This document shows, piece by piece, positions 39,636 to 49,553 of a DNA stretch of 64,000 nt (positions within the stretch are counted from its first letter, which is position 1; each line of letters begins with the position of its first letter). The notes below the pieces were generated by a model. That model made no database searches. It saw nothing but the letters and a program-made list of their open reading frames with translations, and was not told where the DNA came from. The position numbers and the translations under genes are program-made. The DNA comes from Variovorax beijingensis (GTDB taxonomy: Bacteria; Pseudomonadota; Gammaproteobacteria; Burkholderiales; Burkholderiaceae_C): contig NZ_RXFQ01000006.1 of the NCBI RefSeq assembly GCF_003951285.1, forward strand, positions 342,723 to 406,722, read 5' to 3'.

Positions 39636-40067
39636 ATGGAACTCAATGGCATCAAGCCGGCAGCTGGCGCCAAGCACGCCAAGCGCCGTGTCGGCCGCGG
39701 TATCGGCTCCGGTATCGGCAAGACCGCAGGTCGCGGTCACAAGGGTCAGAAGTCGCGCGCAGGCGGTTTCCACAAGGTCGGCTTCGAAGGCGGTCAAATG
39801 CCGCTGCAGCGCCGCCTGCCCAAGCGTGGCTTCAAGTCGCACCTGCTGAAGTTCAACGCCGAAGTCACGCTGACTGCCCTCGAGCAGCTTGGCCTGGCCG
39901 AAGTGGATGTCCTGGCGCTCAAGCAAGCCGGCCTCGTGGGCCAGCTCGCCAAGGTCGTCAAGATCGTCAAGACCGGTGAACTCACCAAGGCCGTCAAGCT
40001 GACGGGCGTGGGTGCAACCGCCGGTGCCAAGGCTGCGATCGAAGCAGCCGGCGGCAGCGTCGCCTGA
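39636..40067 (+). CDS. rplO: Ribosomal protein L15
   Basis: A 143-residue 50S assembly protein. The Gly/Lys/Arg-rich N-terminus ([20 protein letters not shown], then [10 protein letters not shown]) and [14 protein letters not shown] are typical. It is followed 26 bases later by secY, as usual. Confidence 0.98.
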   Translation: MELNGIKPAAGAKHAKRRVGRGIGSGIGKTAGRGHKGQKSRAGGFHKVGFEGGQMPLQRRLPKRGFKSHLLKFNAEVTLTALEQLGLAEVDVLALKQAGLVGQLAKVVKIVKTGELTKAVKLTGVGATAGAKAAIEAAGGSVA

Positions 40068-40093
40068 TCACACCGGACTGAAAGAAGTTCTTC

Positions 40094-41407
40094 GTGGCAA
40101 CTAACGCGGCAACGATCGCAAAGACAGGCAAGTTCGGCGACCTGCGTCGCCGGCTCGTCTTCTTGCTGCTCGCGCTCGTGGTCTATCGGATCGGCGCGCA
40201 CATTCCTGTGCCGGGCATCAACCCGGACCAGCTGGCGGCGTTGTTCCAGGGCCAGCAGGGCGGCATCCTGAGCCTGTTCAACATGTTCTCGGGCGGGGCG
40301 CTGTCGCGCTTCACCGTGTTCGCGTTGGGGATCATGCCGTACATCTCGGCGTCGATCATCATGCAGCTGATGACCTACGTGGTTCCGACCTTCGAGCAAT
40401 TGAAGAAGGAAGGCGAGGCCGGCCGCCGCAAGATCACGCAGTACACGCGCTATGGCGCGCTCGGCCTGGCCCTGTTCCAGTCGTTCAGCATTGCAGTGGC
40501 GCTCGAGTCTTCGGCCGGCCTGGTGAACTCCCCCGGCTTCGGCTTCCGCCTGACCGCCATGGTGAGCCTCACGGCAGGTTCGATGTTCCTGATGTGGCTC
40601 GGCGAGCAGATCACCGAACGCGGCCTCGGCAACGGCATCTCGATCCTGATCTTTGCAGGTATCGCCGCCGGCCTGCCGAGCGCCATTGGCGGCCTCGCTT
40701 CGCTGGTGACCACCGGTGCGATGAATCCGATCATCGCGCTGTTCATCATCGCGATCGTGGTGCTGGTCACCTACTTCGTGGTGTTCGTCGAACGCGGCCA
40801 GCGCAAGATCCTCGTGAACTATGCGCGGCGCCAGGTCGGCAACAAGGTCTATGGCGGCCAGTCGTCGCATCTGCCCTTGAAGCTGAACATGGCCGGTGTG
40901 ATTCCGCCGATCTTCGCCTCGTCGATCATCCTGCTGCCCGCAACGGTGGTCGGCTGGTTCAGCACCGGCGAAGGTGGTTTCGGCTGGATCAAGGACATTG
41001 CCGGCGCGCTGCGTCCGGGCGAGCCGATCTATGTGCTGCTGTACGCTGCCGCGATCGTTTTCTTCTGCTTCTTCTACACGGCGCTCGTGTTCAACAGCAA
41101 GGAAACGGCCGACAACCTCAAGAAGAGCGGTGCATTCATTCCGGGCATTCGTCCGGGTGACCAGACCGCTCGCTATATCGACAAGATTCTGGTTCGCCTG
41201 ACGTTGGCCGGCGCGGTGTACATCACCTTCGTCTGCCTGCTGCCCGAGTTCCTGATCCTGAAGTACAACGTACCGTTCTACTTCGGTGGTACCTCCCTGC
41301 TGATCATCGTGGTCGTCACGATGGACTTCATGGCCCAGGTGCAAAACTACATGATGTCCCAGCAGTACGAATCGCTGCTGAAGAAGGCCAACTTCAAGAC
41401 ATCGTAG
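40094..41407 (+). CDS. secY: Preprotein translocase subunit SecY
   Basis: The 437-residue, ten-helix channel of the Sec translocon. [50 protein letters not shown] and [20 protein letters not shown] (cytoplasmic loop contacting SecA) are visible. GTG start at 40094. In many beta-proteobacteria infA follows; here 74 bases separate secY from rpmJ and contain no infA. Confidence 0.98.
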   Translation: MATNAATIAKTGKFGDLRRRLVFLLLALVVYRIGAHIPVPGINPDQLAALFQGQQGGILSLFNMFSGGALSRFTVFALGIMPYISASIIMQLMTYVVPTFEQLKKEGEAGRRKITQYTRYGALGLALFQSFSIAVALESSAGLVNSPGFGFRLTAMVSLTAGSMFLMWLGEQITERGLGNGISILIFAGIAAGLPSAIGGLASLVTTGAMNPIIALFIIAIVVLVTYFVVFVERGQRKILVNYARRQVGNKVYGGQSSHLPLKLNMAGVIPPIFASSIILLPATVVGWFSTGEGGFGWIKDIAGALRPGEPIYVLLYAAAIVFFCFFYTALVFNSKETADNLKKSGAFIPGIRPGDQTARYIDKILVRLTLAGAVYITFVCLLPEFLILKYNVPFYFGGTSLLIIVVVTMDFMAQVQNYMMSQQYESLLKKANFKTS

Positions 41408-41481
41408 GGCTGTGAGTTTCAGTATTGAGAATTTGGGTATGGGCGGTGTACCGCCACGTTAAACAGTTTTAGGAGAATGAA

Positions 41482-41595
41482 ATGAGAGTTTCGGCTTCGG
41501 TCAAAACCATCTGCCGTAATTGCAAGGTCATCCGCCGTAAAGGTGTGGTGCGTGTGATTTGCACCGACCCGCGCCACAAGCAGCGCCAGGGTTGA
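41482..41595 (+). CDS. rpmJ: Ribosomal protein L36, zinc-binding type
   Basis: A 37-residue protein, [20 protein letters not shown] and on to HKQRQG. Cys11, Cys14, Cys27 and His32 form the zinc site of the C+ form. AGGAG is six bases before the ATG. It lies between secY and rpsM, as expected. Confidence 0.97.
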   Translation: MRVSASVKTICRNCKVIRRKGVVRVICTDPRHKQRQG

Positions 41596-41618
41596 TTGAA
41601 GAGTATTAGAGGACGCAC

Positions 41619-41984
41619 ATGGCACGTATTGCTGGCATCAACATTCCGCCGCACAAGCACGCTGAAATCGGCCTGACCGCCATCTTCGGCATCGGTCGCA
41701 CCCGCGCCCGTCAGATCTGCGAAGCGAGCGGCATCGAATATTCGAAGAAGATCAAGGACCTGACTGACGCCGATCTCGAGAAGATCCGCGACCAGATCGC
41801 CTTGTTCACCATCGAAGGCGATCTGCGTCGCGAGACGACGATGAACATCAAGCGTTTGATGGACATCGGCTGCTATCGCGGCTTCCGTCACCGTCGCGGC
41901 CTGCCGATGCGCGGCCAGCGCACGCGCACCAACGCCCGCACCCGCAAGGGTCCGCGCAAGGCTGCGCAGTCCCTGAAGAAATAA
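41619..41984 (+). CDS. rpsM: Ribosomal protein S13
   Basis: A 121-residue head protein of the 30S subunit. [38 protein letters not shown] and the basic tail [20 protein letters not shown] are diagnostic. In E. coli this begins the alpha operon; here it follows rpmJ without a clear promoter. Confidence 0.98.
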   Translation: MARIAGINIPPHKHAEIGLTAIFGIGRTRARQICEASGIEYSKKIKDLTDADLEKIRDQIALFTIEGDLRRETTMNIKRLMDIGCYRGFRHRRGLPMRGQRTRTNARTRKGPRKAAQSLKK

Positions 41985-41996
41985 GGATAGACCAGC

Positions 41997-42401
41997 ATGG
42001 CTAAAGCACCTGCAAACAACGCCGCACAGCGCGTTCGCAAGAAGGTTCGCAAGAACGTTGCGGACGGCATCGCCCACGTGCATGCCTCGTTCAACAACAC
42101 CATCATCACGATCACCGATCGCCAGGGCAACGCCCTGTCGTGGGCTTCGTCGGGTGGCCAGGGCTTCAAGGGCTCGCGCAAGTCGACCCCGTTCGCTGCG
42201 CAGGTCGCTTCCGAAGTGGCCGGCCGTGCTGCTGTCGAACAAGGCATCAAGAACCTCGACGTCGAGATCAAGGGCCCCGGCCCCGGTCGCGAATCGTCGG
42301 TGCGCGCACTGGCTGCGCTCGGCATCCGGATCAATTCCATTGCCGACGTGACGCCCGTTCCGCACAACGGCTGCCGTCCCCAGAAGCGTCGCCGCATCTG
42401 A
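41997..42401 (+). CDS. rpsK: Ribosomal protein S11
   Basis: A 134-residue 30S platform protein: [40 protein letters not shown] and [15 protein letters not shown]. It is followed by an intrinsic terminator before rpsD, which is unusual inside this operon. Confidence 0.98.
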   Translation: MAKAPANNAAQRVRKKVRKNVADGIAHVHASFNNTIITITDRQGNALSWASSGGQGFKGSRKSTPFAAQVASEVAGRAAVEQGIKNLDVEIKGPGPGRESSVRALAALGIRINSIADVTPVPHNGCRPQKRRRI

Positions 42402-42416
42402 TCGTCAGTCCGCAAG

Positions 42417-42455
42417 GCGCAGCCGGCTTTTGAGCGGCTGCGCATTTGTTTTTTT
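42417..42455 (+). terminator. Intrinsic terminator between rpsK and rpsD
   Basis: A perfect nine-base-pair GC-rich stem GCGCAGCCG/CGGCTGCGC with a nine-base loop is followed by ATTTG and seven T residues. It lies 15 bases after rpsK. As it sits within the alpha operon, it may be partial termination that sets the level of downstream genes. Confidence 0.88.
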
Positions 42456-42493
42456 ACTAAGCCCACCGCCATCCGCGTCCTCGCCGATGGCTC

Positions 42494-42509
42494 CCGCAGG
42501 CAACTGCGG
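42494..42509 (+). promoter_or_regulatory. GNRA-loop hairpin in the rpsD leader
   Basis: CCGCAG/CTGCGG closes a GCAA tetraloop 22 bases upstream of the rpsD GTG. Candidate structure for regulation of rpsD, for example S4 binding. Confidence 0.4.
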
Positions 42510-42531
42510 CAGATGACACAAAGGAAAAATC

Positions 42532-43155
42532 GTGGCACGCTACCTCGGCCCCAAGGCCAAACTTTCCCGCCGTGAAGGCACCGACCTGTTCCTCAAGAGC
42601 GCCCGCCGCTCCATCCAGGACAAGGCCAAGTTCGACTCCAAGCCCGGCCAGCATGGCCGCACTTCGGGTCAGCGTACCTCCGACTACGGCCTGCAGCTGC
42701 GCGAAAAGCAGAAGGTCAAGCGCATGTACGGCGTGCTCGAGAAGCAGTTCCGCCGCTACTTCGAAGAAGCCGACCGCCGCCGCGGCAACACCGGTGCCAA
42801 CCTGCTGTTCATCCTCGAATCGCGCCTGGACAACGTCGTCTACCGCATGGGCTTCGGCTCGACGCGCGCCGAAGCACGCCAGCTCGTGTCGCACAAGGCG
42901 ATCACGGTGAATGGCCAGTCGGTCAACATCCCGTCGTACCTGGTGAAGACCGGCGACGTGATCGCCGTTCGCGACAAGTCGAAGAAGCAGACCCGCATTG
43001 CCGAAGCGCTCCAGCTCGCCCAGCAAGTCGGCATCCCGGCCTGGGTCGAGGTGAACGCCGACAAGGCCGAAGGTACCTTCAAGAAGGTGCCCGATCGCGA
43101 CGAATTCGCAGCCGACATCAACGAATCGCTGATCGTCGAACTGTACTCGCGCTAA
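42532..43155 (+). CDS. rpsD: Ribosomal protein S4
   Basis: A 207-residue 16S-binding protein that starts 30S assembly and, in E. coli, represses the alpha operon. [20 protein letters not shown] opens it, [20 protein letters not shown] (S4 RNA-binding fold) follows, and the end reads [13 protein letters not shown] start. The gene is flanked by a terminator on each side and has a 130-base leader with a hairpin. Confidence 0.97.
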   Translation: MARYLGPKAKLSRREGTDLFLKSARRSIQDKAKFDSKPGQHGRTSGQRTSDYGLQLREKQKVKRMYGVLEKQFRRYFEEADRRRGNTGANLLFILESRLDNVVYRMGFGSTRAEARQLVSHKAITVNGQSVNIPSYLVKTGDVIAVRDKSKKQTRIAEALQLAQQVGIPAWVEVNADKAEGTFKKVPDRDEFAADINESLIVELYSR

Positions 43156-43166
43156 ACGGGCGACAA

Positions 43167-43201
43167 CGGGCCGCGCTTCGCGGCCCGATTTTGATTTTTT
43201 T
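43167..43201 (+). terminator. Intrinsic terminator between rpsD and rpoA
   Basis: A nine-base-pair stem CGGGCCGCG/CGCGGCCCG with a three-base loop, then TTTT, GA and seven T residues. It follows the rpsD stop by 11 bases. Confidence 0.85.
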
Positions 43202-43204
43202 GTT

Positions 43205-43229
43205 CCCATCGGGAGGCACTCCCGACGGG
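43205..43229 (+). promoter_or_regulatory. Stem-loop in the rpoA leader
   Basis: TCGGGAG/CTCCCGA closes a GCA loop and is extended by CCC/GGG with one A-C mismatch. It lies 55 bases before rpoA, directly after the rpsD terminator. Confidence 0.4.
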
Positions 43230-43283
43230 TGCTTCACCAGCCTTACCGGTGTAACGAGCCGGGGGTATTGAGAGGAAGTCTGC

Positions 43284-44273
43284 ATGCAAACCACCCTGCT
43301 GAAACCCAAGACCATCCAGGTCGAGCAACTTGCCGCCAACAAGGCCAAGGTGACGCTCGAGCCTTTCGAGCGCGGCTACGGCCACACGCTCGGCAACGCG
43401 CTGCGCCGCGTCCTGCTGTCGTCGATGGTCGGTTATTCGGCCACTGAAGTCACGATCGCCGGCGTTCTGCACGAATACTCGTCGATCGACGGCGTGCAGG
43501 AAGATGTCGTCAACATCCTGCTGAATCTCAAGGGCGTGGTGTTCAAGCTCCACAACCGCGACGAAGTCACGCTGAGCCTGCGCAAGGACGGCGAAGGCCC
43601 GGTGCTGGCATCGGACATCCAGACCCCGCACGACGTCGAGATCATCAACCCCGACCACGTGATCGCGCACCTGTCGCAAGGCGGCAAGCTCGACATGCAG
43701 ATCAAGGTCGAAAAGGGCCGTGGCTACGTGCCCGGCACGATGCGCCGCTATGCCGACGAGCCGACCAAGTCGATCGGCCGCATCGTCCTGGACGCCTCGT
43801 TCTCGCCCGTCAAGCGCGTGAGCTACACGGTCGAAAGCGCCCGTGTCGAACAGCGTACCGACCTGGACAAGCTGCTGGTCGAAATCGAAACCAACGGTGC
43901 GATCACCGCCGAAGACGCCGTGCGCGCCTCGGCTAAAATCCTGGTCGAACAGCTGGCCGTGTTCGCGCAGCTCGAAGGCGGCGAACTGGCTGCATTCGAT
44001 GCGCCGGCACCGCGCAGCGCACAGCAATTCGATCCGATCCTGCTGCGCCCTGTCGACGAGCTCGAGCTCACCGTGCGTTCGGCCAACTGCCTGAAGGCCG
44101 AAAACATCTACTACATCGGCGACCTGATCCAGCGCACCGAGAACGAGCTGCTCAAGACCCCGAACCTGGGTCGCAAGTCGCTCAACGAAATCAAGGAAGT
44201 GCTTGCCTCGCGCGGCCTGACCTTGGGTATGAAGCTTGAAAGCTGGCCGCCGGCCGGTCTCGACAAGCGTTGA
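43284..44273 (+). CDS. rpoA: RNA polymerase alpha subunit
   Basis: A 329-residue subunit. The N-terminal dimerisation domain shows [20 protein letters not shown] and [11 protein letters not shown]. The C-terminal domain has [20 protein letters not shown], then [20 protein letters not shown], the DNA UP-element and activator contacts. GAGAGGAAG precedes the ATG. Confidence 0.98.
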   Translation: MQTTLLKPKTIQVEQLAANKAKVTLEPFERGYGHTLGNALRRVLLSSMVGYSATEVTIAGVLHEYSSIDGVQEDVVNILLNLKGVVFKLHNRDEVTLSLRKDGEGPVLASDIQTPHDVEIINPDHVIAHLSQGGKLDMQIKVEKGRGYVPGTMRRYADEPTKSIGRIVLDASFSPVKRVSYTVESARVEQRTDLDKLLVEIETNGAITAEDAVRASAKILVEQLAVFAQLEGGELAAFDAPAPRSAQQFDPILLRPVDELELTVRSANCLKAENIYYIGDLIQRTENELLKTPNLGRKSLNEIKEVLASRGLTLGMKLESWPPAGLDKR

Positions 44274-44359
44274 TTTTTTGAAGAAGTGGGCTCACGAGGG
44301 CCCGTGCACCGGGCAGTACCTGATACGGCTGCCTGTTTAATAAAGTAAAGGAAAGCACC

Positions 44360-44758
44360 ATGCGTCACGGACACGGACTCCGCAAACTCAACCGCACCAG
44401 CTCGCACCGCCTTGCGATGCTGCAGAACATGATGAATTCGCTCATCGAGCACGAAGTCATCAAGACCACGGTCCCCAAGGCCAAGGAACTGCGCCGCGTT
44501 ATCGAACCGATGATCACGCTCGCCAAGAAGCCCACGGTTGCCAACAAGCGCCTGGCCTTCGACCGCCTGCGCGATCGCGACAGCGTCGTGAAGCTCTTCG
44601 GTGAACTCGGCCCGCGTTTCGCAGCGCGTCCGGGCGGCTACACCCGCATCCTGAAGATGGGTTTCCGCGTTGGCGACAATGCACCCATGGCGCTGGTCGA
44701 ACTGGTCGACCGTCCTGAAATTAAAGAAGAAGCCGCCGAGCAAGGCGCTGCTGAATAA
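44360..44758 (+). CDS. rplQ: Ribosomal protein L17
   Basis: A 132-residue 50S protein near the exit tunnel. [40 protein letters not shown] and [20 protein letters not shown] are diagnostic, with an acidic tail [13 protein letters not shown]. Last gene of the unit; the tRNA promoter overlaps its final codons. The leader contains GCCCG/CGGGC pairing. Confidence 0.97.
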   Translation: MRHGHGLRKLNRTSSHRLAMLQNMMNSLIEHEVIKTTVPKAKELRRVIEPMITLAKKPTVANKRLAFDRLRDRDSVVKLFGELGPRFAARPGGYTRILKMGFRVGDNAPMALVELVDRPEIKEEAAEQGAAE

Positions 44759-44760
44759 GG

Positions 44761-44766
44761 TATAAT
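44761..44766 (+). promoter_or_regulatory. -10 element of the initiator tRNA gene
   Basis: A perfect TATAAT lies ten bases before the tRNA 5' end and starts two bases after the rplQ stop. No TTGACA is seen 17 bases upstream, inside rplQ. Confidence 0.6.
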
Positions 44767-44776
44767 TCCATCTTGC

Positions 44777-44853
<77 letters not shown>

Positions 44854-44856
44854 ATT

Positions 44857-44890
44857 TAAAAGGCCCTTTGAATTTCAAAGGGCCTTTTTT
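44857..44890 (+). terminator. Intrinsic terminator after the tRNA
   Basis: A long stem AAAAGGCCCTTTGA/TCAAAGGGCCTTTT with a three-base loop ends in a run of T. It ends the ribosomal/tRNA region. Confidence 0.93.
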
Positions 44891-44932
44891 CTTTGGCCGA
44901 CGATCTTCGGATCCGCAGATCCATGCGTCCAT

Positions 44933-44958
44933 AAAAAATGCCCTCGCGAGAGGGCATT
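44933..44958 (-). terminator. Intrinsic terminator of the leftward aminobenzoate operon
   Basis: AATGCCCTC and GAGGGCATT flank a four-base loop; read leftward it is followed by six T residues. It lies 41 bases past the ridA-like stop. Confidence 0.88.
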
Positions 44959-44998
44959 CTTGTTTGTGCCGCACGGGCGGCTTCTCGCGGGCGTTCCG

Positions 44999-45397
44999 TC
45001 AGTCCGGAATGACCGCCGTGACCTCGATCTCGACCTTGGCGCGGTGCTCGACCAGCGCCGCAACCTGCACGCAGGTCATGGCTGGGAAATGGCGCCCCAT
45101 CGCATCGCGGTAGACCGGGCCGAGCTCGCCGAGGCGGCGGCTGTATTCGTCGCGGTCGGTCACGTACCAGGTCATGCGCACCATGTGCTCGGGGCCGGCG
45201 CCGGCTTCGCGCAGCACTTCAGCGATGTTGCGCAGCGCCAGGCCGCACTGCTCGATGAAGTCGTCCGACTCGAACTGCTGCTGCGCATTCCAGCCGATCT
45301 GGCCGCCGATGAACACCATGGTGCCGCGTGCGGCCACGCCATTCGCATAGCCCTTGGGGGGCAACCAGCCCGGGGGCTGCAAGAGTTTGTTCATCAT
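44999..45397 (-). CDS. RidA family enamine/imine deaminase
   Basis: A 132-residue YjgF/YER057c/UK114 fold protein. Visible marks are VAARGTMVFIGGQIGWNAQQ, IAEVLREAGAGPEHMVRMTW, YRDAMGRHFPAMTCVQVAAL and VEIEVTAVIP; the arginine of the family active site is replaced in context, so a RidA subfamily other than RidA itself is likely. It is the last gene of the 2-aminobenzoate-type operon and overlaps the ligase stop by ATGA. The expected substrate is the enamine made by the upstream monooxygenase/reductase (inference). Confidence 0.85.
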   Translation of the reverse strand: MMNKLLQPPGWLPPKGYANGVAARGTMVFIGGQIGWNAQQQFESDDFIEQCGLALRNIAEVLREAGAGPEHMVRMTWYVTDRDEYSRRLGELGPVYRDAMGRHFPAMTCVQVAALVEHRAKVEIEVTAVIPD

Positions 45398-47022
45398 GAT
45401 GTGGTGTCGTCGTTGAGTTGTCTCAGTTTGAATCGCTGGAGCTTGCCGGTCTCGGTGCGCGGCAGCACCGGCACGAACTCGATCTCCCGCGGGTATTTGA
45501 AGGGCGCGATGGTGGCCTTCACATGGTCTTGCAGCGCCTTGACGAGCGCCGCATCGCCTTCATGGCCGGGCTTCAGCACGCAGAAGGCCTTCACGATCAT
45601 GCCGCGGTCGGCGTCGGGCTTGCCGATCACGCCGCACTCGGCCACGGCCGGGTGCTTGAGCAGCGCATCCTCGACCTCGGGACCGCCGACGTTGTAGCCG
45701 GCCGTGATGATCATGTCGTCGGCGCGCGCCTGGTAGAAGAAGTAGCCGTCGTCGTCCTGCACGAACGAGTCGCCGGGGTAGTTCCAGCCGTTCTTCACGT
45801 AGTCGGCCTGGCGCGGATCGTCCAGGTAGCGGCAGCCCACGGGGCCCTGCAGCGCCAGCTTGCCGACCGTGCCGCGCGGCACTTCGTTGCCCTGGTCGTC
45901 CACCACCCTGGCGGTGAAGCCGGGCACCACCTTGCCGACCGCGCCGCGGCGCACCTGGTCGCCGGCGGCGGAGATGTAGATATGGAACACCTCGGTGCCA
46001 CCGATGCCGTCGAGCATCTCGATGCCGGTGGCTTCCTTCCACAGCTGCCGCGTGGCGTCGGGCAGTGCCTCGCCGGCGCTCACGCAGATGCGCAGGCTCG
46101 GCGCGCCGTGCTGGCGCACGAAGGGCGCCATCTGGCGGTAGAAGGTGGGTGCCGTGTAGCAGATGGTCGCGCCGACCTCGTTGATGAGCTTCACGAGGGC
46201 TTCGGGCGTGAACGGCGCATCGGCAAAGTACACCGAGGCGCCGGCCCACATCGGGAACACCAGCAGCCCGCCGAGCCCGAAGGTGAAGGCCAGCGGCGGC
46301 GAGCCGATCACGATGTCGTCGCTGCGCGCCCGCAGCACATGGCGCGGCCAGGTGTTGCACATCGCGAGCACATCGCGGTGCGTGGTGACCGGTGCCTTGG
46401 GCTTGCCCGTGGTGCCGGAGGTGAACGCGAGCAGGGCGATGTCGTCCGACGCCGTGGGGCAGGCGGTGAACACGCCGCTCTTGCCGGCCGCGCGTGCCGA
46501 CAGCGAATCGGGCGCATCGGGTTTGTTGAACGCGATCACCGATGCGAGCACGGGATGCTCCCGCTGCGCCAGCACGAGTTCGTCGAGCAGGCGTCCGTCG
46601 CACAGCGCTGCCACGGGGCGCGCCTTCTCGATGATCTCGCCGAGTTCCTTGGCGCGCAGCAGCGGCATGGTGGCGACGGCAATCAACCCGGCCTTGACCA
46701 CCGCAAGCCACGACAGCGCCATGGCCACCGAGTTGCCGCCGCGCAGCAGCACGCGGTTGCCGGGCACGAGGCCGAGGTCTTCGGTCAGCACCTGCGCGAT
46801 GCGGTTGACTTCGACGGCGGCCTGCGAATAGGTCAGCGTGCCGGCGGGCGAACGCAGCATCGGCCTGTCGCCGAAGCCCTTGGCGGGCGCCTTGTCCAGG
46901 AGCTCCTCGACGAGGTTCAGCTGGTCGGGCAGCTGCAGCTCCGGAAGGTCGTAGCGGAAGACCGGCAGCTGCTCGGCGGGCGGCAGGCGGTCGTGAACGA
47001 AGCGGTCGACTTGGGCAGACAC
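45394..47022 (-). CDS. Aryl-CoA ligase, 2-aminobenzoate-CoA ligase type
   Basis: A 542-residue acyl-adenylate enzyme. FTSGTTGKPKAPVTTHRD is the AMP-binding P-loop, GIGGTEVFHIY the A5 motif, and YFFYQARADDMIITAGYNVG the hinge region. Family and context point to benzoate/2-aminobenzoate activation to the CoA thioester (AbmG in Azoarcus evansii); related ligases take other aromatic acids. GTG start with GGGGAT upstream. It lies five bases after the acyl-CoA dehydrogenase gene. Confidence 0.85.
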   Translation of the reverse strand: MSAQVDRFVHDRLPPAEQLPVFRYDLPELQLPDQLNLVEELLDKAPAKGFGDRPMLRSPAGTLTYSQAAVEVNRIAQVLTEDLGLVPGNRVLLRGGNSVAMALSWLAVVKAGLIAVATMPLLRAKELGEIIEKARPVAALCDGRLLDELVLAQREHPVLASVIAFNKPDAPDSLSARAAGKSGVFTACPTASDDIALLAFTSGTTGKPKAPVTTHRDVLAMCNTWPRHVLRARSDDIVIGSPPLAFTFGLGGLLVFPMWAGASVYFADAPFTPEALVKLINEVGATICYTAPTFYRQMAPFVRQHGAPSLRICVSAGEALPDATRQLWKEATGIEMLDGIGGTEVFHIYISAAGDQVRRGAVGKVVPGFTARVVDDQGNEVPRGTVGKLALQGPVGCRYLDDPRQADYVKNGWNYPGDSFVQDDDGYFFYQARADDMIITAGYNVGGPEVEDALLKHPAVAECGVIGKPDADRGMIVKAFCVLKPGHEGDAALVKALQDHVKATIAPFKYPREIEFVPVLPRTETGKLQRFKLRQLNDDTTS

Positions 47023-47027
47023 GGTAT

Positions 47028-48221
47028 TTATCCCCGCAAAACGGATTTGCCGATGATCAGTTGTTGAACCTCCGTCGCGCCTTCGTAGATGCGCAGCGAG
47101 CGGATGTCGCGGTAGAGGCTCTCAATCTTCGTGCCAACCTTCACGCCGAGGCCGCCGTGCATCTGCAGCGCCATGTCGATCACGCGGCTCGCGTTCTCGG
47201 TGGCACACATCTTGGCCATGGCCGCGGCGGCCGACACGTCGCCCACCGCAGGTGCGCCGCGCTGTTCGGCGTCGTCGCGCATCCATGCGGCGCGGTAGGT
47301 GAGCAAGGCGGCGCTGTCGATCAATGCCGCCATCTCGCCGAGCTTGGCCTGCGTGAGCTGGAAATCGGCGAGCGTCTGGCCGAACATGCGCCGGCCCTTC
47401 GCATGCGCGATGGCTTCGGCGAGCGCGCGGCGCCCCATGCCCAATGCCGCCGCTGCAACGGATGCGCGGAAGATGTCGAGCGTGCGCATCGCGAGCTTGA
47501 AGCCGCCGTTGAGTTCGCCGAGCTGCGCCGTGCGCGGCACGACGCAGTCCTGGAAGCGCAGCGTGGCCAGCGGATGCGGTGCCATCACGTCGATGTGCTC
47601 GGAGGTGTCGAGCCCGGCCGCCGTTGCATCGACGATGAAAGCCGTGATGCCGCGCGTGCCGCCTGCGGGATCGGTCTTGGCGAACAGGCAGTAGAAGTCG
47701 GCGATGCCGCCGTTGCTGATCCAGGTCTTTTCACCGTTCAGCAGCCAGCCGTCGGCCGTGGCTTCGGCGCGCATGGCCATGGCCGCCACGTCGGAGCCCG
47801 CGTCGGGTTCGCTGAGGGCAAAGGCGGCGATCTTCTCGCCCTTGCCTACGGCCGTGAGGTAGTGCGATTGCTGCTCGGGCGTGCCCGCCAGCGTGATCGC
47901 GCCGCTGCCCAGCCCCTGCATCGCAAACGCGAAGTCGGCCAGCGGCGAGTGGTAGCCGAGCGTCTCGCGCAGCAGCACGAGCGCGCGCGAATCGAGGCGT
48001 TCCAGCGCACCGCCTGCGCTGCCGGGCACGGCATAGCGCAGCCAGCCGCCATCGCCGAGGCGGCGCACCCATTCGCGGCAGGCCGCGCGGTCGTCGCGCT
48101 CGTCGACTTCCTGCGCGGCGCACCAGGGCAGCAGCTCGCTTGCGAGCGCGCGATGCGCATCGTCGAAGAACGGCAGCGCGAGGTGCGCTGTCGAGGGCGG
48201 TGCGGGGGTCTTGGTCATCAT
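47028..48221 (-). CDS. Acyl-CoA dehydrogenase
   Basis: A 397-residue flavoprotein. [20 protein letters not shown] and [20 protein letters not shown] are the FAD/substrate-binding segments, and [20 protein letters not shown] near the C-terminus covers the flavin contact. In this operon it should oxidise a ring-derived acyl-CoA after dearomatisation. Starts with two ATG codons; three bases separate it from the hydratase gene. Confidence 0.9.
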   Translation of the reverse strand: MMTKTPAPPSTAHLALPFFDDAHRALASELLPWCAAQEVDERDDRAACREWVRRLGDGGWLRYAVPGSAGGALERLDSRALVLLRETLGYHSPLADFAFAMQGLGSGAITLAGTPEQQSHYLTAVGKGEKIAAFALSEPDAGSDVAAMAMRAEATADGWLLNGEKTWISNGGIADFYCLFAKTDPAGGTRGITAFIVDATAAGLDTSEHIDVMAPHPLATLRFQDCVVPRTAQLGELNGGFKLAMRTLDIFRASVAAAALGMGRRALAEAIAHAKGRRMFGQTLADFQLTQAKLGEMAALIDSAALLTYRAAWMRDDAEQRGAPAVGDVSAAAAMAKMCATENASRVIDMALQMHGGLGVKVGTKIESLYRDIRSLRIYEGATEVQQLIIGKSVLRG

Positions 48222-48224
48222 GGC

Positions 48225-49079
48225 TCAATCCCCGCCGAACACGGGCTTGCGCTTGGCCGCAAACGCTTCGTAGGCGCGCTTGAAATCCTCGGTCTGCATG
48301 CAGATTGCCTGTGCCTGCGCTTCGGCCTCGATGGCCTGGTCGATGGTCATCGACCACTCCTGCGAGAGCATGGTCTTGGTCATGCCGTGCGCGAAGCTCG
48401 GGCCTTCGGCCAGTTCGCGCGCCACCTTGGTGGCCGCTTCGAGCAGTGCCTCGCTTTCGTGCAGCGCATTGAAGAAGCCCCAGGCCTGGCCTTCCTGTGC
48501 CGTCATCGCGCGGCCGGTGAAGAGGAGTTCCGAGGCACGGCCCTGGCCGATCACGCGCGGCAGCAAGGCGCAGGCACCCATGTCGGCGCCGGCAAGGCCG
48601 ACGCGCGTGAACAGGAACGCGGTGCGCGTGGCGGGCGAGCCGTAGCGCAGGTCGCAGGCCAGCGCGATCATCGCGCCGGCACCGGCGCACACACCGTCGA
48701 TCGCGCCGACGATCGGCTGCGGGCAATGGCGGATGGCCTTGACCAGGTCGCCGGTCATGCGCGTGAACTCGAGCAGCTCGGGCATGCGCATGCCGGTGAG
48801 CGGGCCGATGATCTCGTGCACGTCGCCACCCGAGCAGAAGTTGCCGCCGGCGCCGGTGACCACGATGGCCTTCACGTCGGTCGCATAAGTCAAGGCGCGG
48901 AACAGGTCGCGCAGTTCGGCATACGAATCGAAGGTCAGCGGGTTCTTGCGCTCGGGGCGGTTCAGCGTGATGGTGCCGACGCCCGCTTCGTAGTGCCATG
49001 CGAAGTGCTTCGCTGCGTAAGGCGCCTTGGCCTCGAATTGCGCGTGCATGGGATTGCCCGCGCCGATGTAGTGCTTCAT
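48225..49079 (-). CDS. Enoyl-CoA hydratase/isomerase family protein
   Basis: A 284-residue crotonase-fold enzyme. [38 protein letters not shown] (oxyanion-hole loop) and [20 protein letters not shown] are conserved. It could hydrate the cyclohexenyl-CoA intermediate or assist ring opening; the specific role is inferred from position. It overlaps the MarR stop by four bases. Confidence 0.88.
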   Translation of the reverse strand: MKHYIGAGNPMHAQFEAKAPYAAKHFAWHYEAGVGTITLNRPERKNPLTFDSYAELRDLFRALTYATDVKAIVVTGAGGNFCSGGDVHEIIGPLTGMRMPELLEFTRMTGDLVKAIRHCPQPIVGAIDGVCAGAGAMIALACDLRYGSPATRTAFLFTRVGLAGADMGACALLPRVIGQGRASELLFTGRAMTAQEGQAWGFFNALHESEALLEAATKVARELAEGPSFAHGMTKTMLSQEWSMTIDQAIEAEAQAQAICMQTEDFKRAYEAFAAKRKPVFGGD

Positions 49080-49552
49080 TCGGCCTCCGCCATCTGGCTG
49101 TGTGAGTGTTGCTTGACCTTGCCGAGCAGCTTGTGCAGCTGCGCGATCTCCTTGGCGCTGAGGGCCGCGAAGGCGTCGACGATCCAGTCTTCGTGCTGCT
49201 GCGCCATCTCGTTGAAGAGCTTGCGTCCGCGCGCCGTGAGCCGCACGCGCCAGGCGCGGCGGTCGCCCTCGACGTTGATGCGCTCGACCAGCCCTTCGGT
49301 CACGAGCTGGTCGGTGATGCCGGTGACGTTGCCGCCGGTCACCATCATGCGGCGCGACAGCTCGTTCATCTTCAGGCCATCGGGCGAGCGCTCCAGCTGC
49401 GACATCAGGTCGAAGCGCGGCAGCGTGGTGGCGAACTGCGAGCGCAGTTCGTTGCGCACCTGCTTCTCGATCAGCTGAGTGCAGGTGAGCAGCCGCAGCC
49501 AGAGGCGCAGGGCCTCGGGGTGCTCGCTGTGGGCGCGTGCTTCGAGGTCCAT
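49076..49552 (-). CDS. MarR family transcriptional regulator
   Basis: A 158-residue winged-helix regulator: [40 protein letters not shown] (recognition helix) and [19 protein letters not shown] (wing). MarR proteins in aromatic clusters commonly bind the CoA thioester of the substrate and then release DNA. It lies one base after the monooxygenase/reductase gene, inside the operon, and its likely operator is the palindrome at 51934-51951. Confidence 0.9.
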   Translation of the reverse strand: MDLEARAHSEHPEALRLWLRLLTCTQLIEKQVRNELRSQFATTLPRFDLMSQLERSPDGLKMNELSRRMMVTGGNVTGITDQLVTEGLVERINVEGDRRAWRVRLTARGRKLFNEMAQQHEDWIVDAFAALSAKEIAQLHKLLGKVKQHSHSQMAEAE

Positions 49553-49553
49553 G

